Shown piece after piece: positions 8,309 to 16,399 of a DNA stretch of 64,000 nucleotides. The stretch's first letter is position 1, and the number at the start of each line of letters is the position of its first letter. A program made the position numbers and the translations under genes. The stretch is from Allosaccharopolyspora coralli (GTDB lineage Bacteria; Actinomycetota; Actinomycetes; Mycobacteriales; Pseudonocardiaceae). The stretch covers positions 1,798,001-1,862,000 of the forward strand of contig NZ_CP045929.1 in the NCBI RefSeq assembly GCF_009664835.1, given 5' to 3'. A model generated the notes under the pieces. That model was not told the origin of the DNA, ran no database searches, and was given only the letters and a program-made list of their open reading frames with translations.

Positions 8309-9193
8309 TCAGTCTTGATTCGGCGTTCGGAAAATAATGACGTCTTCGTGGGCGATGAGGTGTAGCGGGAGTCCGGTGTCGCGTTGTTTGCGGATGAAGT
8401 CGCGTTGGAAGAAGCTGCCGCGGGCGATGAGTTCGGTGTCGGTGGCTCGCGCGAGGAGTGCGACGCAGCGTTCGGTGGGGATGAGTCCGGCTTGTTGTCC
8501 GCAGGTGAGGATTTGGGTGGGCAGGTCGATGAGTTCGGAGTGTTCTCGCCAGGGCCGCAGGGTGATGGCGATGTGTCCGCCGGGTTTCAGGAATGCGCGT
8601 AGGGCGGTGAGGATGCGGGTGAATCCGGCGAGGAGTCGGTGGTGGCCGATGTTGGCGAGGTTGCCGCGGTCGAGGGTATTGCCGTAGCGGTGGTGGAACT
8701 TCTGGACGGTCTTGTTCGGTTTGGTGATGACTTGGCCGTGGACGGAGGGGCCGTAGGGCGGGCTGGTGACGGCGAGTGCGGCTTGGCCGGCGTACTCGAC
8801 CGGCAGCAACGTCCGGAGTTGGCGGGCGTCTCCGGAGTAGACCTCGCCGAGGTGGGGGACGCCGTCGTCGGCGGCGAGGGCAACGTTGTCGCGGGCGACT
8901 TGGACCCAGTGGGGTTCGTATTCGACTCCGAGGGCTCGGCGTCCGGCGTGGAGGGCTTCGACGAGGGTGGTGCCGATGCCGCACATCGGGTCGATCACGA
9001 GGTCGCCGGGTTGGGTGTAGTGGGCGATGGCGTGGGCGGCCACGGCCGGGAGCATCTTCGCGGGGTGGCTGGTCGATTCAGGGGTGTAGCGGTGTTGGCG
9101 TTGGGAGGCGGGCGCGGACTGGGCCGTGGCCCACACCGACACCCCCGAGGATGAAGTGCTGCAGGTGGTGTCGGGGTGCTGGGGTTCGGGCAT
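8309..9193 (-). CDS. DNA methyltransferase (N4-cytosine/N6-adenine type)
   Basis: 294 residues. Motif I (SAM binding) is DLVIDPMCGIGTTLVEAL at about residue 48-65, and the catalytic motif IV is AVTSPPYGPS. GVEYEPHWVQVARDN follows motif I, as in the MT-A70-unrelated N4/N6 'TSPPY' enzymes. It would methylate an exocyclic amino group in DNA; no specificity domain is obvious. The start at 9193 has AGGAAGG before it. No restriction enzyme is adjacent, so it may be an orphan methyltransferase protecting or marking the element. The next gene upstream (9238-10149) looks like a paralogue without the catalytic motifs; together they may act as a pair. Confidence 0.85.
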   Translation of the reverse strand: MPEPQHPDTTCSTSSSGVSVWATAQSAPASQRQHRYTPESTSHPAKMLPAVAAHAIAHYTQPGDLVIDPMCGIGTTLVEALHAGRRALGVEYEPHWVQVARDNVALAADDGVPHLGEVYSGDARQLRTLLPVEYAGQAALAVTSPPYGPSVHGQVITKPNKTVQKFHHRYGNTLDRGNLANIGHHRLLAGFTRILTALRAFLKPGGHIAITLRPWREHSELIDLPTQILTCGQQAGLIPTERCVALLARATDTELIARGSFFQRDFIRKQRDTGLPLHLIAHEDVIIFRTPNQD

Positions 9194-9237
9194 GGCGGGG
9201 GCCTTCCTGTCGTCGGGCTCGGCGCGTGGGTGCGGGG

Positions 9238-10149
9238 TCACGGGTGTGTGCCGTTCGCGTGGTCGGTGGGTTGGGCGAACACGAGCAGGTCGCAGTGGAT
9301 CCGCCGGTGCGGTGCCACCCACCTGGCCCGGGGTGCTGTGGCGGTGTCGGTCGAGGTGGGTTCCGGCGGGGTGAGGGGGTGGCGGTGCAGGGGTGTGTGG
9401 AGGACGACGAGGTGCTGGAGGTAGAGCAGGTCGGCGTTCTGCCCGGCCGCCACAATCGAGCCGGTCGGGTCGACCAGCACCCCGTCGTGTTGGTGACTGT
9501 GGGTGAGTACGGCGAGGGTGTCGCCGGTGCGGAGGCGGCGTGCTGCGTGCAGGGCGACGAGATCGGTCACCGCGTCCCCGGAAGCCCGGGGATCGAGGCT
9601 CGTGATGATCAGCTCAAGATCCGCATCGGACTCGTCGGTAGCCAGGTCGCGCCCCGCATCCGCGTGGTCTGGGGTGAGGGCGGTGTGGTGGGCGTCGGGG
9701 GTGATGAGCCCGTCCCAGAACGGCCGCGACACCGCTCCCGCCGAAGCCGGGCCGGGGTTGGGGGCTGGGTCGAAGATGGCGACGCGGCCGGTTCGGTCGA
9801 TCGCGGCCAGGGCGTCGTCGGCCTGCTCGTCGAGTTCGGGGGTGTGCTCGGCGGCGTTCGTGCGGGGCCAGGGCAGCAGGCCGACTCGGGCGCCGGGTTC
9901 GGTGAACGCGGTGGTGATCTGCCGGATGAGCGCGGGTGGCCAGGCCAGTGCCGGGTCGATGGGGGCGGTGGGTGCCCACACCGAGCTGGGGATCGCTGCG
10001 GCGGCCTTGCCGCGGGGGCTGTGTTCCCGGCGTCGCCGGGTGGCGGCGGGCCGGGCGTGGTGCGGGCGGGTGCGGTCCGGGGCGCCGGGGTACGGGCGGG
10101 GGTCGGAACCGCGCGGAGGCCGGTTGCCGGGGGTGTGGGGTCGAGGCAT
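9238..10149 (-). CDS. Probable catalytically inactive paralogue of the adjacent DNA methyltransferase
   Basis: 303 residues with a basic, disordered N-terminus (about 50 residues). From SVWAPTAP it can be laid alongside the neighbouring methyltransferase (SVWATAQ): AFTEPGARVGLLPWPRT sits where HYTQPGDLVIDPMCGIG does, LELIITSLDPRASG where ALAVTSPPYGPS does, GQNADLLYLQHLVVLHT where GQQAGLIPTERCVALLA does, and HCDLLVF where HEDVIIF does. The SAM motif and the TSPPY motif are both lost. A role as a DNA-binding or structural partner of the active enzyme is inference. The start ATG at 10149 has AAAGGG about ten bases before it; longer in-frame starts reach into the non-coding control region. The 44-base gap suggests co-transcription. 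Confidence 0.6.
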   Translation of the reverse strand: MPRPHTPGNRPPRGSDPRPYPGAPDRTRPHHARPAATRRRREHSPRGKAAAAIPSSVWAPTAPIDPALAWPPALIRQITTAFTEPGARVGLLPWPRTNAAEHTPELDEQADDALAAIDRTGRVAIFDPAPNPGPASAGAVSRPFWDGLITPDAHHTALTPDHADAGRDLATDESDADLELIITSLDPRASGDAVTDLVALHAARRLRTGDTLAVLTHSHQHDGVLVDPTGSIVAAGQNADLLYLQHLVVLHTPLHRHPLTPPEPTSTDTATAPRARWVAPHRRIHCDLLVFAQPTDHANGTHP

Positions 10150-10342
10150 CGCAGGAGCCCTTTCTCGGGTCGGGTGATTGCCTGGGTTGCTGTGGCACCC
10201 CTGAACTCCGAAGAAACGCCCCCGATGGAACACGGTCACGCCGACTTTTTGGTTTTTCTTCCGATGCCCCGCTTTGAGTGAGGACGGCCCGGATGCGTTG
10301 TGTCCTCCGGATGCCGGTGTCCGGGGGTTGGGCATGGGCAGG

Positions 10343-10380
10343 TTTCCAAGATTCTTCACGAGAACTTGGAAAAATCTTGG
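10343..10380. promoter_or_regulatory. Two mutually exclusive hairpins in the element's control region
   Basis: TTTCCAAG (10343-10350) can pair with CTTGGAAA (10365-10372). Alternatively CCAAGATT (10346-10353) can pair with AATCTTGG (10373-10380). The left arms overlap, so only one can form at a time. It lies in the 505-base non-coding stretch between the two divergent gene blocks. Confidence 0.4.
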
Positions 10381-10537
10381 TGAGCCGCTCGTGCGCGAGC
10401 GTGCGAGATTCGGTAAGGCGCCCGCGCGGAACCAGTAATGTCACTAACAACGCAGCGCATGCCGAGTACCGACGATCACCGGTGATCCAGCGCGTCAGAG
10501 GGCTGAGGGAGCGCGGTGTGATCTTGATACCTGGTGC

Positions 10538-10603
10538 GGTACTTGATCGGTACTAGTTCGGTAGGAGGCCGGTACTAGTTTAGTGAGAGTTCGGTACCAC
10601 CTC
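10538..10603. repeat. 11-bp iteron array (GGTACTAGTTC-type)
   Basis: GGTACT or a close variant begins at 10538, 10549, 10560, 10571 and 10593, with a degenerate unit at 10582: an exact 11-base period over six units. The consensus is GGTACTAGTTC. A period close to one DNA turn places all copies on one face of the helix, as in iteron origins or arrays bound by a repressor or initiator. It lies just upstream of the sigma-like gene at 10655 and within the element's only long non-coding region (10150-10654). Confidence 0.7.
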
Positions 10604-10654
10604 ATGTGGCCTTCTTGCGGGGCACCGCTCGTCCCATTCCCGCAGGAGGCCGCG

Positions 10655-11536
10655 ATGAACGGCGACCACGTTGATCCCAGTTCGGATTACTTCGAGACAG
10701 GCGCGCTCGATACCGCCCGCAGCGCATTCGGTTTCCTGGTGTCCGGGCCGTATCCGCTGTGCCTGGATGGCCGAATGTTTCCGGGGTTGCCGTCCCGGTG
10801 GTTGCGGCTGGATGAGGTACGGGAGGCGGTGCTGCACCGCCGCTGTCCGCAGCAGGTGCGTGATCGGGTGTGGGCGCACTTGGTGGTGCGGTCGCGGGCC
10901 GAGGGCGGGGCGTGGACGGTGGCGTGCGCCGGAGTCGCATTGCCCGCGCTGACCACGATCGCCGCGCGCTTGTCGGCCCGCTTCGCCGCCGACCCCGCGG
11001 ATCTGCATTCGGCGGTGCTGGCCGGGTTCCTCGCTGAGCTCGCGGAGATCGACCTGGACGCGCCGCGGATCATGAACCGCCTTCGCTGGGCCGCGTTCCG
11101 CGCCGGGCACGCGGCTCTGCGCGACGCCCTCGACACCCCGACGCCCGCCACCGGACGCCCCGCCCTCACCACTGGCCTGGCGGGTGCCGTCGAGGTGCAG
11201 AAGGGTCATCCGGACCTGGTACTGGCCCGCGCGGTCGCCGACGGTGCCCTCACTCCCGACGAGGCAGACTTGATCGCGGCCACCCGGCTCGACGGTCGCC
11301 CGTTGACCGAGCTGGCCGCCGAGCGTGCCCGTTCGTATCCGGCACTCAAACAGCAACGCCGCCGCGCCGAACACCGCCTCGCCGCTCACCTCAACCAGCC
11401 CCGTGACTACACCGCTCCCTGCATCGCCGAAACCGCCCAGCGGTCACACACGGTGACTTCGATTGAGGGTGGTTCGCCTTCGCTGACGCCATGCCCGCAG
11501 CCGCTGTGCGGACCGGCGTCGGGAGCCCAGGGATGA
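10655..11536 (+). CDS. Sigma-factor-like protein of integrative elements
   Basis: 293 residues. The central part (DLHSAVLAGFLAELAEIDLDAPRIMNRLRW) resembles sigma region 2, and the later part (LTPDEADLIAATRLDGRPLTELA, then RSYPALKQQRRRAEHRL) resembles region 4, a helix-turn-helix. Proteins of this kind accompany conjugation genes in actinobacterial elements. It may activate the element's transfer genes, or bind the nearby iterons; neither is shown. The ATG at 10655 is preceded by CAGGAGG; the longer frame to 10583 overlaps the iterons. Confidence 0.55.
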   Translation: MNGDHVDPSSDYFETGALDTARSAFGFLVSGPYPLCLDGRMFPGLPSRWLRLDEVREAVLHRRCPQQVRDRVWAHLVVRSRAEGGAWTVACAGVALPALTTIAARLSARFAADPADLHSAVLAGFLAELAEIDLDAPRIMNRLRWAAFRAGHAALRDALDTPTPATGRPALTTGLAGAVEVQKGHPDLVLARAVADGALTPDEADLIAATRLDGRPLTELAAERARSYPALKQQRRRAEHRLAAHLNQPRDYTAPCIAETAQRSHTVTSIEGGSPSLTPCPQPLCGPASGAQG

Positions 11537-11599
11537 CCCCGCCTCCCCGTTCTCGCCGCACGTCCTGCTTCCACCCCGCTCGCCATCGGAGGTGCCCTC

Positions 11600-12001
11600 A
11601 TGCCCAACACCACCTCGCTGCACCCCTCGCCCCGACGCCGTCGAGTCCGCTGTCGCCCTGCTCGCCTGGATGCCCGGAGGGGGCTGTTCCTGGTTGTCCT
11701 GGTGCTCTGCGGGGTGCTGGCGGTGTCATGTCCGGCTCAGGCGGAGACCACGCACGTGGTCGCGCTGGTGGGTTCGCTGGAGGAGGTGCTGAACAACATC
11801 CGGGCGTGGGTCATGGGCATTCTCGCGCTGGTCGCGACGGTGTTCCTCACGATCGGCGGGGTCCGGTACCTGTTGGCCAACGGTGATCCCGGTGAGGTGG
11901 AGAAGGCCAAGAGCGCCTTCCGCAACGCCGCCTTCGGGTACCTGCTGGCCGCGTTGGCGCCGGTGGTTGTGGACATCCTGCGCGGCCTGGTCGGAGCCTG
12001 A
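11600..12001 (+). CDS. TrbC/VirB2-like type IV secretion pilin
   Basis: 133 residues: a basic N-terminus, a long hydrophobic signal (LFLVVLVLCGVLAVSC, ending PAQA), then two membrane helices (WVMGILALVATVFLTIGGVRYL and FGYLLAALAPVVVDILRGL) joined by the short loop NGDPGEVEKAKSAFRNA. This is the layout of the actinobacterial TrbC/VirB2-type pilin subunit. GGAGGT lies 7 bases before the ATG. The stop overlaps the next start (TGATG at 12001), showing translational coupling. It is the main evidence that the element derives from a conjugative type IV system. Confidence 0.75.
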   Translation: MPNTTSLHPSPRRRRVRCRPARLDARRGLFLVVLVLCGVLAVSCPAQAETTHVVALVGSLEEVLNNIRAWVMGILALVATVFLTIGGVRYLLANGDPGEVEKAKSAFRNAAFGYLLAALAPVVVDILRGLVGA

Positions 12002-12402
12002 TGATGCGCGCTCCGACACCCTGCGCCGCCCGCCTGGCCCTCGTACTGCTGCTGATCGCACTCGGCTTCGTTGGCGGCCCCGTCGCCTCAGCGCAACCGC
12101 CCGTTCCCACGCCTGCCCAGGCGCCTGCGGATCCACCGGTACCGCTGCCACCGCGTCCCGATGCGTGTGGGCCGGGCACGGCGCTGCCGGTGTGCGAATT
12201 CCCGGCGCCACCGAGCAGGCCACCCCCGCCCCCGGAACCGACCACTCCAGAGCCGGTCGAGGCCGACCAGGAGTGCGGTTTCACCAACATTCCCGGTTGC
12301 GTTTCCGGTGCGATCGAAGCGTTTTTCAAGGATTTGGTCACCCCGGGGCTGAATGAGCTGCTGGGATTGTTGGCGGACTCGTTGCTGGCTCTTCCCAGAT
12401 GA
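12001..12402 (+). pseudogene. Secreted/membrane conjugation protein, 3' end cut off by ISL3 sequence
   Basis: The first about 128 residues are native: a signal peptide (LALVLLLIALGFVGGPVASA), a proline-rich stretch, a CGFTNIPGCVSGAIEAFFKD segment and LGLLADSLL. The frame then enters an ISL3 end at 12387 and stops five codons later. In related gene orders the gene after the pilin encodes a much longer TrbL/VirB6-like membrane protein beginning with this kind of region, so most of it is probably lost. The start overlaps the pilin's stop codon. Confidence 0.6.
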
Positions 12403-12567
12403 GGGTGTAGGTCGGCCGGGCGCGTCGGTCCGCAGATAGACGTCGAGGTCTCCCGACGATGGAGGTTCCTACGCCATCCATCCGAAAGACCTCGACGTGT
12501 CCGACGCTACCCCGCCGGCCGGGTTCGGCCGCCCTGACCTGACCGCCTTCGCGGCTCATCCCAATCG
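12387..12567. mobile_element. ISL3-type fragment: left end plus an inverted right tip
   Basis: 12387-12552 matches the left end of the ISL3 copy at 14860-15025 nearly base for base, including the transposase start. It then switches to GGCTCATCCCAATCG (12553-12567), the reverse complement of that copy's right tip. It is the scar of an insertion followed by deletion or recombination. From 12568 to 12780 I see no gene. Confidence 0.8.
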
Positions 12568-12780
12568 ACCCTGATCGGGTCTGCTGATCCCCTCGACGAG
12601 AACGCAGCGACATCACAGCCACCCAACCCCGACCGTCCGGGAAGCCGGGGCACGTCACATGGCCTGTGCTGCGGGCGTGTCGAGTGGGTCGTCCAGGGGC
12701 GACGCAGGAGCGTCGACGCGACGTGCTGAGAGGTGGTTCCAACCGAGCGCTAGGACACCGGCTACAGGCATGGCGATAGG

Positions 12781-13722
12781 TCAGGAACGGCGTCGCTCCC
12801 TGCGCAGGAGGGAGCGCAGAGTCTCGGCGTTCGCGTAGCCGACCCGTCGCGCGATCTCGGCGGAGGTGAGGTCCGTGGTTGCTGAGAGGTGCCGAGCTCG
12901 TTCGATGCGAAGCCGTTGGACGAAGCCGAGCGGAGTGAGGTTGAGCGCCGCACGGACTCGTCGTTCGAGGGTGCGCCGGCTGGTGCCGAGCGACTGCGCG
13001 GCGAAGGCGACGTTGAACGGTTCGTCCAGGCGGGCGCGCACGAAGCGTTCGAACTCGACGACGATCGGGTCCTCGTGCCGGAGATGTTCGTAGGCGACGA
13101 AGGCCGCCTGCGACGGGCGCTCGTCGATGATGAGGAGCTTGGCGACATGTTGGGCCAGGTCGGGGCTGATCGATCGCACGAGTGAGAGCGCGAGGTCGAT
13201 GTGGGCGAAGGCGGCGCCGGCGGTGACGAGGTTCCCGTCGACCACGACCATGGTGTCGAGATCGAGGGCGACGGTCGGATAGCGCTTCAGGAACTCCGGC
13301 CCCAGGAACCAGCTGGTCGTCGCCCGCCGATGATGCATCCGTCCGGTCTCGGCGACGGCGAACACGCCGGTGCACGCCGCGGCGATCCGGGTGGTCGCGT
13401 CGTCGAGGCGCCCGAGTGAGGCGATGACCGAACGAGCATCTCGGCTCTGGAGGGCGTCGTGGGTCGCGGCGGCCGTGAGGGTTCCAAGCGCAGGGACGAC
13501 GACCACGTCGAACTCTCCGGACTCCGACAGCGGGTGGTCCACCGACAGGGTCATCGATGCCGTCGTGGTCACTCGCCGTTTCGGTCCGAGGATGGCGAGT
13601 TCGATCGGGTCGATCCGCGGGTCGACATCGCCGCGGGCTCCGTCGGCCACCCGCACGATGTCGATGACCGACGCGACCGCCGAACCGAAGCAGCCGTCGA
13701 TCGCGATCAGTCCGATACGCAT
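12781..13722 (-). CDS. GlxA-type DJ-1/PfpI + AraC transcriptional regulator
   Basis: 313 residues. The N-terminal half is a DJ-1/PfpI-like domain (GLIAIDGCFGSAVASVIDIV, ALGTL, and the nucleophile-elbow region AAACTGVFAVAETG). The C-terminal half is an AraC HTH pair: FNVAFAAQSLGTSRRTLERR and LTSAEIARRVGYANAETLR. It resembles the GlxA/FtrA group of activators. It is divergent from the small monooxygenase gene at 13830 with a gap of about 107 bases, so that gene is the likely target (inference). The start at 13722 is chosen to match the usual MRIGLIAID-type N-terminus. Confidence 0.85.
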   Translation of the reverse strand: MRIGLIAIDGCFGSAVASVIDIVRVADGARGDVDPRIDPIELAILGPKRRVTTTASMTLSVDHPLSESGEFDVVVVPALGTLTAAATHDALQSRDARSVIASLGRLDDATTRIAAACTGVFAVAETGRMHHRRATTSWFLGPEFLKRYPTVALDLDTMVVVDGNLVTAGAAFAHIDLALSLVRSISPDLAQHVAKLLIIDERPSQAAFVAYEHLRHEDPIVVEFERFVRARLDEPFNVAFAAQSLGTSRRTLERRVRAALNLTPLGFVQRLRIERARHLSATTDLTSAEIARRVGYANAETLRSLLRRERRRS

Positions 13723-13829
13723 GGCGCGAACAATAGCAATACAGCCGTATACGCCACTCCCCACCGGCCCTCGCTCGTCATACGCTGAACTCGCCCCACG
13801 AAGAACCCCGACTTCAAGGAGAACCCCTC

Positions 13830-14141
13830 ATGTCCACACCCGCATCACTTCCGTATGCCTTCGTCGCCAAGATCGTCGCGGCTGATGGACAGCACGACGC
13901 GCTCGCCGATCTGCTCGCCGGCGCTGTCGCACTCGCCAACGAAGAAGTAGGAACGATTGTCTGGTTCGCGGCTAGGACCCACGCCGACACCTTCTGGATC
14001 TTCGATGCATTCCCCGACGAGGCCGCTCGCGACGCCCACGCCAACGGCGCCATCGTCGCAGCCCTGATGGCCAACCAGCACCTCCTCGGCGCAGCACCCG
14101 AGATCCTGCCGGCCGACGTCCTCGCGTCCAAGCTCCCGTAG
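13830..14141 (+). CDS. Small antibiotic biosynthesis monooxygenase (ABM)-domain protein
   Basis: 103 residues, one ABM ferredoxin-like fold: YAFVAKIVAADGQHDALADL, then TIVWFAARTHADTFWIFDAF, and a C-terminal FPDEAARDAHANGAI. Members include quinol monooxygenases and heme or polyketide oxygenases; many small ones are of unknown activity. AAGGAG lies about 9 bases before the ATG. It forms a two-gene cargo unit with the divergent DJ-1/AraC regulator. From 14150 to 14758 (about 600 bases) no gene is supportable. Confidence 0.75.
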   Translation: MSTPASLPYAFVAKIVAADGQHDALADLLAGAVALANEEVGTIVWFAARTHADTFWIFDAFPDEAARDAHANGAIVAALMANQHLLGAAPEILPADVLASKLP

Positions 14142-14729
14142 TCCGCCAACGCACGAGACGATCGCGCCCCGCCGAGCCGTCGGACCCGACCGCCTCGACA
14201 CCCGCACCACGTTGACGATCCCCGACGGGCCGATCACGAGGAGGCCAGGCAACACCAGGCGCAAGCCTGGAGCGGCACTGTTTCACCGGTGGTCATCGAG
14301 AGAGCCAGCGCGGTTCCATGGCAGCGCAACTGTGTCAACTTGCCCTCCGTCCCGCGAGGCGCCGTGGGCGGGTCGTGGTTGCGATCCGTTGCCGTGACGG
14401 GAGACGCGTTGCGCGTCGCAGCGATGACGGGTCGTTGGCGTTCCGGGGCGTTGCGTTCGTGCGCGCCGCGCGTGCGGCATGGAGCATCTCGCTGCGCACA
14501 CAACGATCGCTGCGCCGACGCACCGTTGACACCTCGCACGTCCAGGTCGCGACACAACGCCACGCTGCGTTGCCGAGCGGAGCGAGGCATATCGGCACAC
14601 GGACAGGATGCCGGCCGCGAGCGCTCAGCCGGCGAGGGGTCCGTCGCAGAGGAGAGCGACGTCGGTGTCGGGCAGAGCCGTGAGGCCAGCGCATCGCGCG
14701 ACCACCAGAACCGAACCGCCCCTGCCCTG

Positions 14730-14859
14730 CGTTTGCGCAGGTCAGGGGCTGTTCGCCGGAGCCGCCTGTCGGAATCGAACCGACGACCTAATCACGTCGG
14801 CTTTGCGTCTATCGCTTGATGCGCCCACTGGGCGAACGAGCCGCTGACCTGCGCAAACG
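14730..14859 (-). other. tRNA 3'-half fragment between inverted repeats
   Basis: On the minus strand, bases near 14763-14787 read GTCGG-TTCGATT-CCGAC, a perfect T-arm, followed by an acceptor-like AGGCGGCT. No matching anticodon or D-arm is present, so this is a tRNA 3' fragment of the kind left at att sites. It is flanked by CTGACCTGCGCAAACG in opposite orientations, at 14844-14859 and, reverse-complemented, near 14730-14745. Confidence 0.45.
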
Positions 14860-16297
14860 GGCTCTTCCCAGATGAGGGTGTAGGTCGGCCGGGCGCGTCG
14901 GTCCGCAGATAGACGTCGAGGTCTCCCGACGATGGAGGTTCCTACGCCATCCATCCGAAAGACCTCGACGTGTCCGACGCTACCCCGCCGGCCGGCTTCG
15001 GCCGCCCTGACCTGACCGCCTTCGCTCGACTCGACGGCCTCGGTCTGAGCGTGACCGGGCAACGACTTGAACCGGATCGTGCGGTCCTCGCGTGCCGCGT
15101 GGTGGAACCAGATCAGTGGTGCCGACGGTGCGGCAGCGAAGGCGCTGCTCGTGACACCGTGATCCGGCGGTTGGCCCACGAGCCGCTGGGCTGGCGACCG
15201 ACCGTGCTGGAAGTTGTAGTGCGCCGCTACCGCTGTGCCGACTGCGGACACGTGTGGCGCCAAGACACCAGCGCCGCGGCGGAGCCACGCGCGAAGCTCT
15301 CGCGCACCGGGTTGCGGTGGGCGCTGGAAGGGATCGTGGTCGCACACCTCACCGTCGCCCGTGTCGCCGAGGGACTCGGGGTCGCGTGGGACACCGCCAA
15401 CAACGCGGTCCTGGCCGAAGGCAATCGGCTGCTGATCAACGACCCCACGCGGTTCGAGGGCGTGAAGGTCATTGGCGTCGATGAGCACGTCTGGCGCCAC
15501 ACCAGGCGTGGCGACAAGTACGTCACCGTGATCATCGACCTCACCCCGGTCCGCGATGGCGCCGGCCCAGCAAGGCTGCTGGACATGGTCGAGGGCCGGT
15601 CGAAGGCGGCGTTCAAGACCTGGCTCGCCGACCGCGACGACGCCTTCCGTGACGCGGTCGAGGTGGTCGCGATGGACGGCTTCACCGGGTTCAAGACCGC
15701 CGCTGCGGAGGAGATCCCGGACGCGGTCACGGTGATGGATCCCTTCCACGTCGTGCGCCTGGCCGGTGACGCCCTCGACAGGTGCCGGCGCCGGGTCCAA
15801 CTCGCGATCCACGGGCACCGTGGGTTCAGGGACGACCCGCTCTACAAGTCGCGGCGCACGCTGCACACCGGCGCGGACCTGCTCACCGACAAGCAGAGCG
15901 ACAGGCTACGCGCGCTGTTCGTTGATGACGCTCACGTCGAGGTCGAGGCGACCTGGGGTGTCTACCAGCGCATGATCGCCGCCTATCGCCACGAGGACCG
16001 GCAACGTGGCCGCGAGCTCATGGAGAAGCTGATCACCGACCTCAGCGCCGGCGTCCCCAAGGTGCTCACCGAGCTCACCACCCTGGGGCGGACCTGAAGA
16101 AGCGAGCCGCCGACGTGCTCGCCTACTTCGAACGACCCGGCACCAGCAACGGGCCGACCGAGGCGCTCAACGGACGGCTCGAACACCTGCGCGGCTCCGC
16201 ACTCGGGTTCCGCAACCTGACCAACTACATCGCCCGAAGCCTGCTCGAGACCGGCGGCTTCAGACCCCAACTCCTACACCCCCGATTGGGATGAGCC
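14860..16297 (+). mobile_element. ISL3-family insertion sequence (1438 bp)
   Basis: Imperfect terminal inverted repeats of about 25 bases: left GGCTCTTCCCAGATGAGGG, right (reverse complement) GGCTCATCCCAATCGGGGG, both continuing TGTAGG. It encodes one ISL3-type transposase. The 8 bases on each side are not identical, so it is not a simple fresh insertion. The partial copy at 12387 shares its left end and orientation, so the two bracket the DJ-1/AraC and ABM genes. Confidence 0.85.
14970..16294 (+). pseudogene. ISL3 transposase, frameshifted near its 3' end
   Basis: GTG start. N-terminal zinc-ribbon (CRRCGSEG...YRCADCGHVW), HTH region, then the DDE catalytic domain with GVDEHVW and AMDGFTGF. 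The frame stops at 16095-16097 right after TTLGRT. The next frame, from 16094, continues with KKRAADVLAYFERPGTSNGP and LRGSALGFRNLTNYIARSL, the normal ISL3 C-terminus including the last catalytic Glu region. A single missing C (GGACCTGAAG for GGACCCTGAAG) explains the break. The product would lack about 66 residues and probably be inactive. Confidence 0.85.
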
Positions 16298-16399
16298 ACG
16301 TTGATGGGCCTGGACGCGCTTCACAGGGTGTTGTACTTGCCGGCTTTTACGCCATCGGGGGCTGCCCAGGGTTTGGTTGACACTCGGGGTTGAGTGTTT

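Noticed and set aside
8776-10281. 501-codon plus-strand frame opposite the methyltransferase pair
   Set aside because: Shadow; the minus-strand frames carry the recognisable motifs and ribosome sites.
14289-14819. Several frames in 14150-14860, one ending in a familiar RNRTDD-like string
   Set aside because: That string comes from reading a tRNA T-arm in antisense, a well-known source of false proteins; no true gene is supported.
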